Assembly: GCA_964367585.1 (NCBI GenBank)
Contig: CAYIYH010000001.1
Coordinates: 496,001 to 560,000 of the forward strand
Direction of reading: 5' to 3'
Source of the DNA: CAYJGJ01 sp964367585
GTDB taxonomy: Bacteria > Bacillota > Clostridia > Peptostreptococcales > Anaerovoracaceae
DNA: 64,000 bases
Shown here: positions 1-9,294 of the stretch, in pieces
How the letters are laid out: the number at the start of each line of letters is the position of its first letter
Position numbering within the stretch: position 1 is the first letter of the stretch
Position numbers and translations under genes: made by a program
Notes under the pieces: generated by a model
Told to the model about the DNA's origin: nothing
The model's input: only the letters and a program-made list of their open reading frames with translations
Databases searched by the model: none

Positions 1-138
1 TACCGCAAATCCCATACCTATTGCGGAATCAAGTTTTTTAGATACTCCCAGGAAAGGACATATTCCAAGAAATTGAGATAATACATAGTTATTTACCAAT
101 ATTACACTCATCATTATTGCTATTACTTCTGCACTCAT
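1..138 (-). CDS. rnfA: Rnf complex subunit A, RnfA (partial, 5' end only)
   Basis: Only the first 46 codons are present; the gene runs off the left edge. The translation starts MSAEVIAIMMSVILVNN and continues with LGICPFLGVSKK, which is the N-terminal membrane segment of RnfA/NqrE. The Cys in the LGICPFLG motif is, in this family, one of the ligands of the iron-sulfur centre shared with RnfE inside the membrane. The ATG overlaps the rnfE stop by one base (TAATG), so translation is probably coupled. RnfB would be expected just outside the window. The subunit call is firm from motif and gene order. Confidence 0.93.
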   Translation of the reverse strand, partial: MSAEVIAIMMSVILVNNYVLSQFLGICPFLGVSKKLDSAIGMGFAV

Positions 139-953
139 TATTTTTCATCCCCCTTCTTTTCACTATCGTTTTCGCTAGGGTCTACATTAGACTTTTCGCC
201 CTCCGTAGATTTTGACACTTCGGATTCTTTAGAGGAATCCTTTAGTTTTGCAGGAGATGAATCTTTAGCTGCGTCGCATACTTTTTCTTTTGCATTCCCC
301 TTTGATTGCGCACAAGTGCCAACAATAGGACATCCATTACAATCAAACGACTTACGCTTGACGCCTTTTCCTTTTGTCACAAAATTTACCATCGCTATTA
401 AAATTGCATATACAAAGAATCCGCCCGGTGCAAGCATGAATATGCCCATCGGAGTAATCCCCTCCGCAATTTGTATTCCAAGGATAGTACCATTTCCCAT
501 TACTTCTCTGATAGTTCCCATAGCAGACAATGCCAAAGTAAAACCAAGCCCCATGCCTATACCGTCTAAAGCAGAATCAAAGACTGAGTTTTTGCTCGCA
601 AACATTTCAGCTCGACCCAAAATTATACAGTTTACAACTATAAGAGGGATAAATATTCCTAAAGACGCATATAGCGATGGAATAAAAGCCTTGAGAAGCA
701 ATTCTACTATCGTTACGAAACCCGCAATAACAACTATATAACAAGGAATCCTAACATTATCTGGAATGATTTTCTTAAGCATAGATATAACTACATTCGA
801 ACAGATCAATACAGCTGTTGCCGAAATCCCCATTCCGAATCCATTTTCTAAAGAAGTACTAACCGCAAGTGCTGGACAAGTCCCTAGTAATAGTACTAAT
901 ACAGGATTTTCTTTTATTATTCCACGAGTAAGTATACTAATTTTATTTGTCAT
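138..953 (-). CDS. rnfE: Rnf complex subunit E, RnfE, with a Cys-containing C-terminal extension
   Basis: Integral membrane subunit of the ferredoxin:NAD oxidoreductase Rnf. Residues 1-195 look like a standard RnfE with about six membrane helices; Cys26 (LGTCPALAV) and Cys109 (VNCIILGRAE) match the paired cysteines that hold the intramembrane iron centre with RnfA. RnfE is usually about 200 residues, but this one has 271. The extra tail (about 196-271) starts with a basic stretch, then carries Cys205, Cys208, Cys214 and Cys226 in a CxxCxxxxxC pattern, then a Ser/Lys/Glu-rich low-complexity end. The topology suggests a cytoplasmic tail, but this is inferred. The start overlaps the rnfG stop as TAATG and has a good AGGAGG site. 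What the tail does is unknown. Confidence 0.93.
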   Translation of the reverse strand: MTNKISILTRGIIKENPVLVLLLGTCPALAVSTSLENGFGMGISATAVLICSNVVISMLKKIIPDNVRIPCYIVVIAGFVTIVELLLKAFIPSLYASLGIFIPLIVVNCIILGRAEMFASKNSVFDSALDGIGMGLGFTLALSAMGTIREVMGNGTILGIQIAEGITPMGIFMLAPGGFFVYAILIAMVNFVTKGKGVKRKSFDCNGCPIVGTCAQSKGNAKEKVCDAAKDSSPAKLKDSSKESEVSKSTEGEKSNVDPSENDSEKKGDEK

Positions 954-1594
954 TATTGGGAACCTCCTGCAATTTTATATTGTTCCAATGCTGCTCTCAC
1001 TCCATAATGCAAAGCATCAGAAGTAACCGTAGCACCAGCAACATGTGTAATTGATTGTTCATCCTTAGCGCTGTTTGATAATAACTCAGTTATTCCAACA
1101 TACTGAGGAAGATATTTTTCCTCGTCCTGAGCTTTTGTGCCCAATCCTGGTGTATCTGCATGCTCGGTAACTTTTACCCCAAGCAATGCGCCATTCGGAT
1201 CGATTCCAACCATCTGAATCATTGGTCCACCAAAACTCTTTGTTGAAACAGTAACAACCATGCCTGTTCCATTCTTTGCAATGAAACACTCGGTCACAAA
1301 TACCGCACCCTCTTCCAAAACTATCAAATCGCCGTCAAATTCTTCAAACGAATCTGCATCCGGCAGCAATAACTTTCTCGCTTCGTCTGCTGATTTTTGA
1401 GAGTTCTCTGCAATGATCGGAGAAGTGATGCTATCTGTAATTGCTAGTGCCGCAGTAATTACTAATGTAATAGATACAAGTACGACAACTGGAATATAAT
1501 ATGATTTGTTCTTTTTCAAAAAATTTAACATTTTTTTCATAAAATCATTCGGTGCTTTTTCTTGATTTATAGCCTCTTTATTTGACTTTGGCAT
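953..1594 (-). CDS. rnfG: Rnf complex subunit G, RnfG (covalent FMN protein)
   Basis: Membrane-anchored flavoprotein subunit of Rnf. It has one helix near residues 34-57 and then an extracytoplasmic FMN-binding domain. The flavinylation motif appears as AGATVTS near residue 188; the Thr of GAT is the expected acceptor of FMN, attached by ApbE. I chose the ATG at 1594 rather than the GTG at 1603 because GGAGGTG lies six bases before the ATG, while the GTG falls inside that site. This gives 213 residues and a 17-base overlap with rnfD. The rnfE start overlaps its stop. The motif is AGAT rather than the usual S/TGAT, which is a mild variation. Confidence 0.94.
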   Translation of the reverse strand: MPKSNKEAINQEKAPNDFMKKMLNFLKKNKSYYIPVVVLVSITLVITAALAITDSITSPIIAENSQKSADEARKLLLPDADSFEEFDGDLIVLEEGAVFVTECFIAKNGTGMVVTVSTKSFGGPMIQMVGIDPNGALLGVKVTEHADTPGLGTKAQDEEKYLPQYVGITELLSNSAKDEQSITHVAGATVTSDALHYGVRAALEQYKIAGGSQ

Positions 1595-2582
1595 TTTTTC
1601 CACCTCCGCTTAGTATTTTAGTTGCAAGATCATCAATTAATGGTGTTAGAATGTTCATGAGTAATATCGCAAACGAAACACCCTCTGGATACGTAGCCCA
1701 AAATCTGATTACGAGAGTCAAGACACCACAACCTACTCCAAATATCAATTTTCCTAACGGGAGTATCGGACTTGTAACATAATCTGTAGCCATAAAAAAT
1801 GCACCTAGCATTACGCCGCCTGCACAAACATGGAATATAGCCATTTGTAATGCAGACACATCTATTTCTACAAACGAATAGTATACATAAGATCCAACAA
1901 ATACCGTTCCAATGAAAGAAGCTGGAATAATATACGAAATAACTTTTTGGAATATTAGATAAAGACCACCTATGATCAATGCCAACGCACTGATTTCTCC
2001 TAAAGAACCATCTACAAGCCCTAAGAACACCGACATGTTATTCGGCAAGTTTCCATCCGCAAGTAATACGCCTGCGTCTGTAGGCAAGGATTGTAATTCT
2101 CCTAGCGGAGTAGCTCCTGTAAGGGAGTCCGCAATGTTAGGAGACACCCAAGTAGTCATTTCTGTCGTGAATGAAAGAACCAATACAATCCTTGCTGTTA
2201 TTGCAGGGTTTGCGAAGTTCTTACCAAGTCCTCCGAACACTTGTTTTACAATTATTATTGCTACGAAACACCCAATAATCGCAATCCACAATGGCAATCC
2301 AGAAGGAACATTAAATGCGATTAAAAATCCTGTCAAAGCAGCGCTTAAATCGCTAACCGTTTGTCTTCTTTTCATCACTATATTGAAAAGTGCTTCAAAA
2401 ATTACTGACGCAGCAATGCATACAGCAATCATTATTATCGCATCCATACCAAACACGTATGTACTGACAAGTGTAGCCGGCAAAAGTGCAATCATTACTA
2501 ATGCCATAGTTCTTCTTGTATCTACATTTGTAACTAAATGAGGAGAATACGACACATCTAAATTAGAATAAACTTGTTTCAT
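1578..2582 (-). CDS. rnfD: Rnf complex subunit D, RnfD (membrane FMN subunit)
   Basis: Multi-helix membrane subunit of Rnf, NqrB-like, which takes part in electron flow and ion translocation. The covalent FMN site is visible as LTGATPLG, with Thr158 the expected acceptor. Hydrophobic segments cover most of the 334 residues, with an N-terminal cytoplasmic stretch (SYSPHL) typical of the family. The start overlaps the rnfC stop as TAATG. No flavin transferase (ApbE) gene is in this window, so it must be elsewhere. Length and motif order are normal. Confidence 0.95.
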   Translation of the reverse strand: MKQVYSNLDVSYSPHLVTNVDTRRTMALVMIALLPATLVSTYVFGMDAIIMIAVCIAASVIFEALFNIVMKRRQTVSDLSAALTGFLIAFNVPSGLPLWIAIIGCFVAIIIVKQVFGGLGKNFANPAITARIVLVLSFTTEMTTWVSPNIADSLTGATPLGELQSLPTDAGVLLADGNLPNNMSVFLGLVDGSLGEISALALIIGGLYLIFQKVISYIIPASFIGTVFVGSYVYYSFVEIDVSALQMAIFHVCAGGVMLGAFFMATDYVTSPILPLGKLIFGVGCGVLTLVIRFWATYPEGVSFAILLMNILTPLIDDLATKILSGGGKNAKVK

Positions 2583-3892
2583 TATTTACCCCCCGCCTCT
2601 TTTAATACTGCTTTTCCTAACTTATTGATAAATCCAAGCGGACGTCTAGCAGGGCAAATGAAAGAGCAGCTTCCACATTCCATGCACTGATTGACATTTA
2701 ATAGCTTTAATCTGTCAACATTCTGAGTTTCGTACGCATCTGCCAATCCAGTAGGAAGCAGCTTAAATGGACATACAGAATGACATCTACCACAATTGAT
2801 ACATGCCGTTTCCTCTGGCACTATAGCTTCTTTTCCTGCGAATGCCAATATTGCATTAGTACCTTTTACAGTAGGTATTTCATCACTATAAATCGCCCTA
2901 CCCATCATCGGGCCACCCAAAAGAATCTTTTTAGGTTCTTGACTATACCCTCCGCAATACTCTATTACGTCGCCTACGAGAGTACCAATTGGTACTAGTA
3001 CATTCTTTGGCGCTTCTATGGCATTTCCATCCACTGTAATTCTTTTGTTCACAAGTGGCATACCATCTTTAAAATACTGTCCGATAAAAGCAACACTGGC
3101 AACATTGGAGAGAATAACTCCAAGTGACGCAGGCAAGACTCCCGCATCCATTTTTTTACCTGTAATTTCATAAACCAAGACACGTTCTGCTCCCTTTGGA
3201 TATCGTGACAAAAGAGGAAATGTTTCTATATTAGATATGTTATTCTCTTTTATCAACTTATTCAAATGGTCTATTGCATCTTGTTTGTTTTCCTCAATCC
3301 CTATATATCCTTTTTCTAAGTTGAGGTGCTTTATGATCAAAGTCATTCCATATAATAACTCATCCGCAGCTTCTAGCATCAATCGATGATCCGCAGTAAT
3401 AAATGGCTCACACTCTGCCGCATTGACAATAAGTGTGTCTACGGGGTCTTTTGGATTAAGTTTGATATGCGTTGGAAACGCAGCTCCGCCTAGTCCTACT
3501 AGTCCGCTTTCTCTCACTGCTGAAACGAACTCTTCTAAATTGTTTGCTACTGGTATTGTTAGCCCTTCGTATCTGCCTTGTTCTTTGTCTGTCTTAATCG
3601 TAACAAGAATATCTGTCCCACCAACTGCGGAACGTTGTTCTTCTATTGCCAACACTGAACCCGACACACTCGAGTGAATTGGTGCACTTACGAATGCATC
3701 CGTTTCACCTATTTTTTGTCCAACCTTGACGCTATCTCCCTTTTTTACTGTGGGTGAACATGGTGCGCCAATATTTTGAGACATTGAAATTTTAACAACA
3801 TCAGGGATAGCCATGACTTCTGTTTCGAAAGATGCCGTGTTTTTAAAGTGACCTGTCTTAACACTAGGCAATCTTCTTTTTTGTATAAGCAT
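2582..3892 (-). CDS. rnfC: Rnf complex subunit C, RnfC (NADH-binding iron-sulfur subunit)
   Basis: Peripheral subunit that exchanges electrons with NAD. An N-terminal barrel-sandwich segment is followed by the Gly-rich nucleotide/FMN region (VGLGGAAFPTHIK, about 132-144) shared with NuoF. Two ferredoxin-type 4Fe-4S motifs lie near the C-terminus: Cys364, 367, 370, 374 (CINCGRCHSVCP) and Cys403, 406, 409, 413 (CMECGSCSFICP). At 436 residues it is the short form found in clostridia, lacking the long repeats of proteobacterial RnfC. It is the first gene of the operon, with a clear promoter about 75 bases upstream and an AGGAT-type ribosome site. Confidence 0.96.
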   Translation of the reverse strand: MLIQKRRLPSVKTGHFKNTASFETEVMAIPDVVKISMSQNIGAPCSPTVKKGDSVKVGQKIGETDAFVSAPIHSSVSGSVLAIEEQRSAVGGTDILVTIKTDKEQGRYEGLTIPVANNLEEFVSAVRESGLVGLGGAAFPTHIKLNPKDPVDTLIVNAAECEPFITADHRLMLEAADELLYGMTLIIKHLNLEKGYIGIEENKQDAIDHLNKLIKENNISNIETFPLLSRYPKGAERVLVYEITGKKMDAGVLPASLGVILSNVASVAFIGQYFKDGMPLVNKRITVDGNAIEAPKNVLVPIGTLVGDVIEYCGGYSQEPKKILLGGPMMGRAIYSDEIPTVKGTNAILAFAGKEAIVPEETACINCGRCHSVCPFKLLPTGLADAYETQNVDRLKLLNVNQCMECGSCSFICPARRPLGFINKLGKAVLKEAGGK

Positions 3893-3943
3893 TTAAAATC
3901 CTACCCTTCTTAATTCAATAATGCAAAATAATATACATCAAAT

Positions 3944-3972
3944 ATCATATAATATTGAAGTATAAAAGTCAA
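3944..3972 (-). promoter_or_regulatory. Promoter of the rnfCDGEA operon
   Basis: On the minus strand TTGACT (3967-3972) and TATGAT (3944-3949) are separated by exactly 17 bases, a near-consensus housekeeping sigma promoter. It gives an rnfC leader of about 45 bases. No operator-like symmetry is obvious beside it. Confidence 0.75.
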
Positions 3973-4309
3973 GCTACATAAAGATAGTTTGTGTTAAAAA
4001 ATACAAAATTGTGTTTAATTAGTGCATTCAATTATTTTACAGAGCTTTACAGCAATAGTTCCCCATCAGACTATAATTAAAAAGCTTAGGCAATTGAAGA
4101 TTCCTATCATCTAAATATCTTTTCAGCATTAATGCTTCTAGGCACAATAACTATTCTTCTAGCTAAAATAATTATATTTATGTAACTAGTAATTATAACC
4201 TTAATAATATTTATAACAATAAGAAAATTCAAAACCTAAGCTTAATAAATTCACCATAATAAACTTCAACATACTATCATTCAATCAAGTAGTCCGGGGA
4301 ATGTGTCTA
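3973..4309. other. AT-rich intergenic region with a short palindrome
   Basis: No gene or RNA is recognised between the rnf promoter and the end of the alanine symporter gene. The only structured item noted is a 12-base palindrome, AGCATTAATGCT, at 4125-4136. It has no T-run and is too short to call a terminator. Confidence 0.5.
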
Positions 4310-5671
4310 TTAGGAATCTAATTTGTCTTGCTTTTTGCTCGCAAAGAATTCCCTGCTAAGTTTGACAACAATAGGACTAAGTATCAATAATGCAATTAAG
4401 TTCGGAATAGCCATCAGTCCATTAGCAGTATCAGCCAATGCCCAAACAAATTCTAAACCACCTACAGAACCGATTATAATAAACACACACCATGCAATTC
4501 TTATTGGCATAATTGATTTTGACCCAAACAGATAGTCCGCTGATCGCTCACAGTAATAGTTTGCCGAAATCAAACAAGAAAAACCGAATAATACGGCAGA
4601 TATCATTACTATATAACTTCCAATATTTCCTGGGAGCAATGCTCCAAAGGCCTCCATAGTGAGCTCCGCTCCCGAAAGGCCGGTCGACCAGGCACCAGAA
4701 ATAACGATTGCTAATCCTGTAATCGTAGCTATTATCAATGTATCAATGAAAACTTCCATCGATCCCCAAATACCTTGTTCCACAGGGTGATTAACTTTTG
4801 CTCCACAATGAATTATAGGAGAACTACCAAGGCCGGCTTCATTTGAAAACAGCCCTCTTGCCATACCTATTGTTATTATTCTTGTGATAGAAGCACCCGC
4901 TATACCGCCTGTAGCTCCTAGGGGAGTGAATGCACCTGCAAAAATTTCCCCAAATGCCATGGGCACCTTTTCGATATTTAAAACGATAATTGCTATTCCC
5001 GCTAAGATATAAATAATTGACATGGCCGGCGCTAGTATTTGGCAAACACTGCCTATTCTTTTTAGACCACCAATAATAACTACACCTGTAAGCACCGACA
5101 AAACAACTCCTGTAATTATTGGCTCGAATCCAAATTGAGCCTCTAGTGAGAGAACAATTGTGTTAGTATCAACGATTGCACCTACTACAAAATAGGTTAT
5201 TATTACCATAATAGAAAAGAATACCGCCATCCATTTTTGCTTAAGGCCTTTGCTGATGTAGTACATCGCACCACCGGCATATTCACCGTTATCACGTTTT
5301 TCCCTGTAGTGAATTCCAAGTGTTATTTCAGAAAATTTTGTTGCCATTCCAAAAAAGGCAGCAACCCACATCCAAAATACAGCACCCGGTCCGCCAATAG
5401 AAATTGCGGTAGCAACACCGGCAATATTACCTGTTCCCACAACCGCTGCTATTGAAGTCAACCCAGCTTGTGCGGAAGTAATTGTTCCATCACCGTCAGA
5501 TTTCCCAAACGCTTTCATTATGGTATTTTTCCATATATAAGGGAATTTGAAAACTTGCAAAAACCCTAATCGCACAGTTAGAAAAACGCCAGTACCTACA
5601 AGTAAAGCAACCATATACGGTCCCCATACTATGCCATTGATAATATCATTAACTTGATAAATAAAATCCAT
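4310..5671 (-). CDS. Sodium:alanine symporter, AGCS family
   Basis: Membrane transporter that takes up alanine or glycine with sodium. The 453 residues form about 11 helices. Family signatures are visible: GTGNIAGVATAI near residues 80-91, GGPGAVFWMWVAAFFGMATKF just after, and NEAGLGSSPI further on. The ATG at 5671 was preferred to the GTG at 5677 because AAAGGAGG sits eight bases before the ATG and only two before the GTG. The gene is alone, with long gaps on both sides. Sodium dependence fits a cell with an Rnf complex, but the coupling ion of this Rnf cannot be read from the sequence. Confidence 0.92.
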   Translation of the reverse strand: MDFIYQVNDIINGIVWGPYMVALLVGTGVFLTVRLGFLQVFKFPYIWKNTIMKAFGKSDGDGTITSAQAGLTSIAAVVGTGNIAGVATAISIGGPGAVFWMWVAAFFGMATKFSEITLGIHYREKRDNGEYAGGAMYYISKGLKQKWMAVFFSIMVIITYFVVGAIVDTNTIVLSLEAQFGFEPIITGVVLSVLTGVVIIGGLKRIGSVCQILAPAMSIIYILAGIAIIVLNIEKVPMAFGEIFAGAFTPLGATGGIAGASITRIITIGMARGLFSNEAGLGSSPIIHCGAKVNHPVEQGIWGSMEVFIDTLIIATITGLAIVISGAWSTGLSGAELTMEAFGALLPGNIGSYIVMISAVLFGFSCLISANYYCERSADYLFGSKSIMPIRIAWCVFIIIGSVGGLEFVWALADTANGLMAIPNLIALLILSPIVVKLSREFFASKKQDKLDS

Positions 5672-6133
5672 AACCACAACCTCCTTTTAAAGTTTTTTTG
5701 GTAGCTTTGCTACTAAAGCACAACACAACTAACACCAAGGATCATTCAAAAATAGTTCTACATCGTGAGATATTTTTGTTTCATCTTTGCGAATACCACA
5801 TAACCCCGATTTACGCTTATCAAATGTGAATTCAATAAATACTACTATACATATAGCTACAAATCAAGAATCATGTCTAAATTCATACAATCAGCAAAAT
5901 TGTGAAACTAGAATGGTGTAAAATTATGAACACTTAGTATTGCAATTTATAAGCTGGAATAGTGCCCAATTAGAGCTTGATTTTTTACTTCATATATGAT
6001 ACATATTATTTAGTAGTGCTAGCAGAACTGTGAATATAGAATATCAACATAAAGCAGCAGATGCAAATGCAAAATTCGAACAAAAAAATGGAAGTTACCT
6101 ATGTAGAATATTAATAAAAAGGAGGTATGTATT
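5672..6133. other. Intergenic region between divergent genes
   Basis: About 460 bases separate the symporter and the YjfB-like gene. A small hairpin (GTAGC-TTT-GCTAC, 5701-5713) lies just upstream of the symporter start. I found no convincing promoter pair, RNA gene or open frame with a ribosome site. The only strong signal is the GGAGGT at 6121 that belongs to the next gene. Confidence 0.45.
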
Positions 6134-6337
6134 GTGGATCTTATAGCGGCATATATGAGCTATGCGACATCGGCTTTGCGACAAAATATTTCAATGTCAG
6201 TTGCCGACATGGCAATGACTGACAACGCAGAACAAATGACAAACTTAGCAGAACAAATTAAAGCAATCAACCCCGGAAGGCAAATTGCACCCATACCTAC
6301 AGGTGGGATTGGACATAATATTGATACTCGTGCATAA
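6134..6337 (+). CDS. YjfB-family putative motility protein
   Basis: Small 67-residue protein matching the YjfB motility family by its start (MDLIAAYMSYATSAL) and by the pattern of an N-terminal helix, a VADMAM core and a Pro/Gly-rich tail. The Bacillus member lies in the motility regulon, but the biochemical role is not known. The start is GTG, chosen because GGAGGT precedes it by seven bases; the nearby ATG at 6127 is out of frame. It is a single-gene unit here, far from flagellar genes apart from the flagellin at 18-19 kb. Confidence 0.8.
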   Translation: MDLIAAYMSYATSALRQNISMSVADMAMTDNAEQMTNLAEQIKAINPGRQIAPIPTGGIGHNIDTRA

Positions 6338-6405
6338 TTGGATTAACTTTATCAGAAAATCAATGCAAATACGGCTACTAATATAAAAATAACGAGAGGA
6401 ATAAA

Positions 6406-6882
6406 ATGAAAAAATTTACGATTGAACTTGAAAACGGCGATGTGATGGCAGGTGAATTGTACGAGGACATTGCGCCTATTTCCGTTGAGAACTTTGAGAA
6501 ACTTGCGAATGATGGCTTTTATGACGGTCTTATCTTTCACAGAGTAATTCCGGGATTCATGATACAAGGAGGATGCCCCGACGGAACAGGAATGGGAGGA
6601 ACCGAAAATAAAATCATAGGTGAATTTTCTTCAAACGGGTTCAAAAATGACCTAAAACACGAGCGTGGTGTTATTTCTATGGCTAGATCACAAAACCCTA
6701 ATTCTGCCTCGTGTCAATTTTTCGTTATGGTTGAAAACTCTCCACACCTAGATGGAAACTATGCTGCATTTGGTAAAGTAACGAATGGAATAGAGGCAGC
6801 AGACAAAATTGTAAGCACCCCTAGAGATGCCATGGATAAACCAAAAGAACGACAAGGCATCAAAAAAATTACAGTAGAATAA
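6406..6882 (+). CDS. Peptidyl-prolyl cis-trans isomerase, cyclophilin type
   Basis: Cytoplasmic single-domain cyclophilin of 158 residues with no signal peptide. It isomerises X-Pro bonds during folding. The core motifs are FHRVIPGFMIQGGCPDGTG (around residues 45-63), with the catalytic Arg in FHRVIPGFM, followed by NPNSASCQFFVMV and the Trp/Phe loop region. It starts at an ATG after a GAGGAAT site. It is followed by a strong terminator and may be transcribed with the upstream YjfB-like gene, 68 bases away. Confidence 0.95.
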   Translation: MKKFTIELENGDVMAGELYEDIAPISVENFEKLANDGFYDGLIFHRVIPGFMIQGGCPDGTGMGGTENKIIGEFSSNGFKNDLKHERGVISMARSQNPNSASCQFFVMVENSPHLDGNYAAFGKVTNGIEAADKIVSTPRDAMDKPKERQGIKKITVE

Positions 6883-6913
6883 TATTTTAGAAAAATATAT
6901 TTCCCCTATACTA

Positions 6914-6960
6914 ATAGAGAGCCGAGGATCACACGAGTGCATTCTCGGCTCTCTATTTTT
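6914..6960 (+). terminator. Rho-independent terminator after the cyclophilin gene
   Basis: A perfect 13-bp stem pairs 6914-6926 with 6944-6956 (ATAGAGAGCCGAG and its complement), with a 17-base loop and a T-run at 6956-6960. Confidence 0.85.
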
Positions 6961-7043
6961 ACTCTTGTATTCTTCATGTGAATAATATACCATGTTATAC
7001 GGATCATTACTTGTAAAATATTGGAATTACCAATATACTACGA

Positions 7044-7072
7044 AAAAAGAGCGACAGTAGTCGCCCATTTTT
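7044..7072. terminator. Bidirectional terminator between convergent genes
   Basis: GCGAC (7051-7055), loop AGTA and GTCGC (7060-7064) are flanked by an A-run on the left and a T-run on the right, so it can work on either strand. It mainly closes the minus-strand lipoprotein gene. Confidence 0.7.
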
Positions 7073-7105
7073 TTAATTCTACTTAATATTGTTATTTAGA
7101 TTTAT

Positions 7106-7681
7106 TTACTTTGCAGCGAATACGATACTGTCTAACATAGCCTTGATAGTTTCATCTGCCATTAGGTCTTCAACATTATCCTCATCGTTTACTGCAGTTA
7201 TCCTAATGTCCGTTGGATATTCTGTAATGTCATCAGTGTTTGGTGTAACAAAATAAGTATTATCGAATGAAGAATACTGTCCTACAGCTTCCCTACCTGC
7301 AAAAGTAGTTTCTGTAAATTCACCGAATACCATGTCATATGGATCATTAATCATAAAGTCTTTGTATCCTTCAAATGAAGGCTCAACACCATCCCCGTGC
7401 TCTTCCACGAAATACAAACTAGTAACATATGAATAATAAGTTTGCTCAAAGTAAATATTAAGCTTGTCAGTTTCTAAAACATAACCGTCCGAACTTTCCG
7501 CGAAAGTGTACGCAGCCTCACCCTCTTCATTTTCAGGAACGCTTACTGTTACGTTATAATACTCATCTTCTAGAGTAGTTTCTACAGTGCCAGCGCCAGC
7601 GCCACCGCCGCCACCACAAGATGCTAGGACAAATGACATCATAAGTACTAATGCGATAATTAAATAGCTTCTTTTTTTCAT
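7106..7681 (-). CDS. Putative lipoprotein of unknown function
   Basis: A 191-residue secreted protein. It has a lipoprotein signal peptide: KKRS, a hydrophobic core, then the lipobox LASC with Cys22, followed by a flexible Gly-rich linker. The mature part is acidic, rich in Tyr, Glu and Thr, and looks like a compact beta-sheet domain similar in style to small clostridial lipoproteins of the PsbP-like type, but I cannot name a family. It precedes no obvious transporter. A second small lipoprotein gene lies 1 kb upstream on the same strand. Confidence 0.75.
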   Translation of the reverse strand: MKKRSYLIIALVLMMSFVLASCGGGGGAGAGTVETTLEDEYYNVTVSVPENEEGEAAYTFAESSDGYVLETDKLNIYFEQTYYSYVTSLYFVEEHGDGVEPSFEGYKDFMINDPYDMVFGEFTETTFAGREAVGQYSSFDNTYFVTPNTDDITEYPTDIRITAVNDEDNVEDLMADETIKAMLDSIVFAAK

Positions 7682-7734
7682 AATCTTTCTCTCTTTCTAA
7701 TCTAAACAATAATTGCAGTATTTTTCAAATAAAA

Positions 7735-8586
7735 TTAGCCCCATGCTCTTTGCTCTGCCGCGTCGGCTAACTCTTTATGAACAGCTTGATTTCCGAAGGC
7801 ATTATTCGCAGTACTCGCTAGACTTTCTTTCAAATCGTCTATCCCTGCATCACTACCTTCCATCTTTGCCTTTGCAAATTTACCAAATGATTTTAGCAAA
7901 TCTGCACCTTGTGCGATATCTCTTTGTTCCTTTTTGGAACCAAACAATCCATCTTTTAGGCTTTCTGCCATTGACTTGTCATCTGATTCTCTTAAGAATA
8001 TTGCGTTTAATTTATCCATTAATCCTTTTGTTGAAGAATACATATTGTCTTCGTCTTTTGCACAAAGAATTCTTACACTTTCTAAATACGGATGCGCACG
8101 CGCGGTTTCGATATCGCTCATTCCTACTCCAGACATTCCTTGGCTACATCTCATAGTAATCTCGACACCAACTTCAGAGTATTTGTCACCTTCGCCACTG
8201 TTGTTTTCCTCTGCATATCTTTCATAATTTGCTATTTGATCATACCTAAATAATTCTTTACACTCTCTCTTTTTAGTCTCAGGATCGATGACTTCAAACA
8301 TCGCTATCGAATCTGCGAATACGATTCCACCAAATAGTTGCTTGAATGCCCACTTAGCATCGTCAGGTAAAGTTGCATATTGAGTATTATACAAAGCATC
8401 TTGCTTTTTCATATATTCCATATGCTGATCTACTTCAGCTTTGTCAAACTTTCCAGGCTCAAAATATATACTACATTTTTTCTCGCAATCCTTACAAATA
8501 TATTCTCCGTCTTTTAATTTTTTTCTGCCTAGCATGCCAGCTTTTTCGCCACAAAAATCACATTCTTCTTTTGAAAATAGTCCCAT
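7735..8586 (-). CDS. DUF4428-like zinc-finger protein
   Basis: Cytoplasmic protein of about 283 residues. The N-terminus MGLFSKEECDFCGEKAG...ICKDCEKKCS has two CxxC pairs that form a small zinc ribbon, as in DUF4428 proteins. The rest includes a beta-rich region with FRYDQIANYERY, similar to the pleckstrin-like or short-C-terminal domain proteins of Firmicutes. The longest frame begins at 8649, but I chose the ATG at 8586 because GAGGAAG precedes it and family members begin at this point. Function is unknown. It has a charged, helical C-terminal third. Confidence 0.75.
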   Translation of the reverse strand: MGLFSKEECDFCGEKAGMLGRKKLKDGEYICKDCEKKCSIYFEPGKFDKAEVDQHMEYMKKQDALYNTQYATLPDDAKWAFKQLFGGIVFADSIAMFEVIDPETKKRECKELFRYDQIANYERYAEENNSGEGDKYSEVGVEITMRCSQGMSGVGMSDIETARAHPYLESVRILCAKDEDNMYSSTKGLMDKLNAIFLRESDDKSMAESLKDGLFGSKKEQRDIAQGADLLKSFGKFAKAKMEGSDAGIDDLKESLASTANNAFGNQAVHKELADAAEQRAWG

Positions 8587-8724
8587 ATTCTTCCTCACGA
8601 ACTTATTATATTTATCCGTGATCTCCTTTCTATAGTAAGTCACTCTCATCTGAGATATATATTATCATTGAGAGCAGTTGGATTACAGTAATCTTTTATC
8701 TGTATTTTCGGCAACTATCTAGCG

Positions 8725-9102
8725 CTATTCAACTTTACCTATTACAAACTCCCAATCATCTTCATCAGTTAGCATAAATGTGCCACCATTTGGAGAAAAG
8801 ACCATTTCTTCTCCTGTAAAATCGTCGACGATAGTAAGTGTTTCGTCCTCGGCTTGCGTCCAAGTAATTTCAAATTCATAACCCATTGATAAGTCTAATC
8901 CCGTTCCATCTTCATTAAATTCAAAGTGATACCAATTCCAATCGTCCTCTTCAACAAATAAATCCGTTCCATCGTCGGCACGCAATGCGACTGTTTGCCA
9001 TTCACCCGGAATATCTGGAGTAGTCGCTGAATCACCACCACCACATGCAGTCATGGCAAATACAATAATTACCATCATAATAAGTGCAATTAGTTTTTTC
9101 AT
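8725..9102 (-). CDS. Small putative lipoprotein
   Basis: A 125-residue protein with a lipoprotein signal peptide: KK, then a hydrophobic run and MTAC, lipidated at Cys20. The mature domain has the sequence IPGEWQTV and repeated acidic/aromatic strands (WNWYHFEF, EDGTGLDLS, FMLTDEDD). This resembles a lipocalin-like or DUF-type beta domain seen in small clostridial lipoproteins. No partner gene indicates a function. The start follows a GGAGAAATT site. Confidence 0.75.
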   Translation of the reverse strand: MKKLIALIMMVIIVFAMTACGGGDSATTPDIPGEWQTVALRADDGTDLFVEEDDWNWYHFEFNEDGTGLDLSMGYEFEITWTQAEDETLTIVDDFTGEEMVFSPNGGTFMLTDEDDWEFVIGKVE

Positions 9103-9294
9103 AATTTCTCCTTTTCTCGTACTATGCCACTATCAGGTATAGATTACTATAGATTTTAGCTTTTACGATTTTCATTTACCTAAAATTGTATTTATTATAC
9201 CCCCTGCTCCTGCATATTGTCAATATAATTCCACAATATTTCTCAACTCTTTGAACAGTCTATCAGATGAACAAAATAAGAGCATTGCAGCTAA

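Noticed and set aside
1972..2541. 189-codon plus-strand frame opposite rnfD
   Set aside because: Shadow of the rnfD codon pattern; no ribosome site and no family resemblance.
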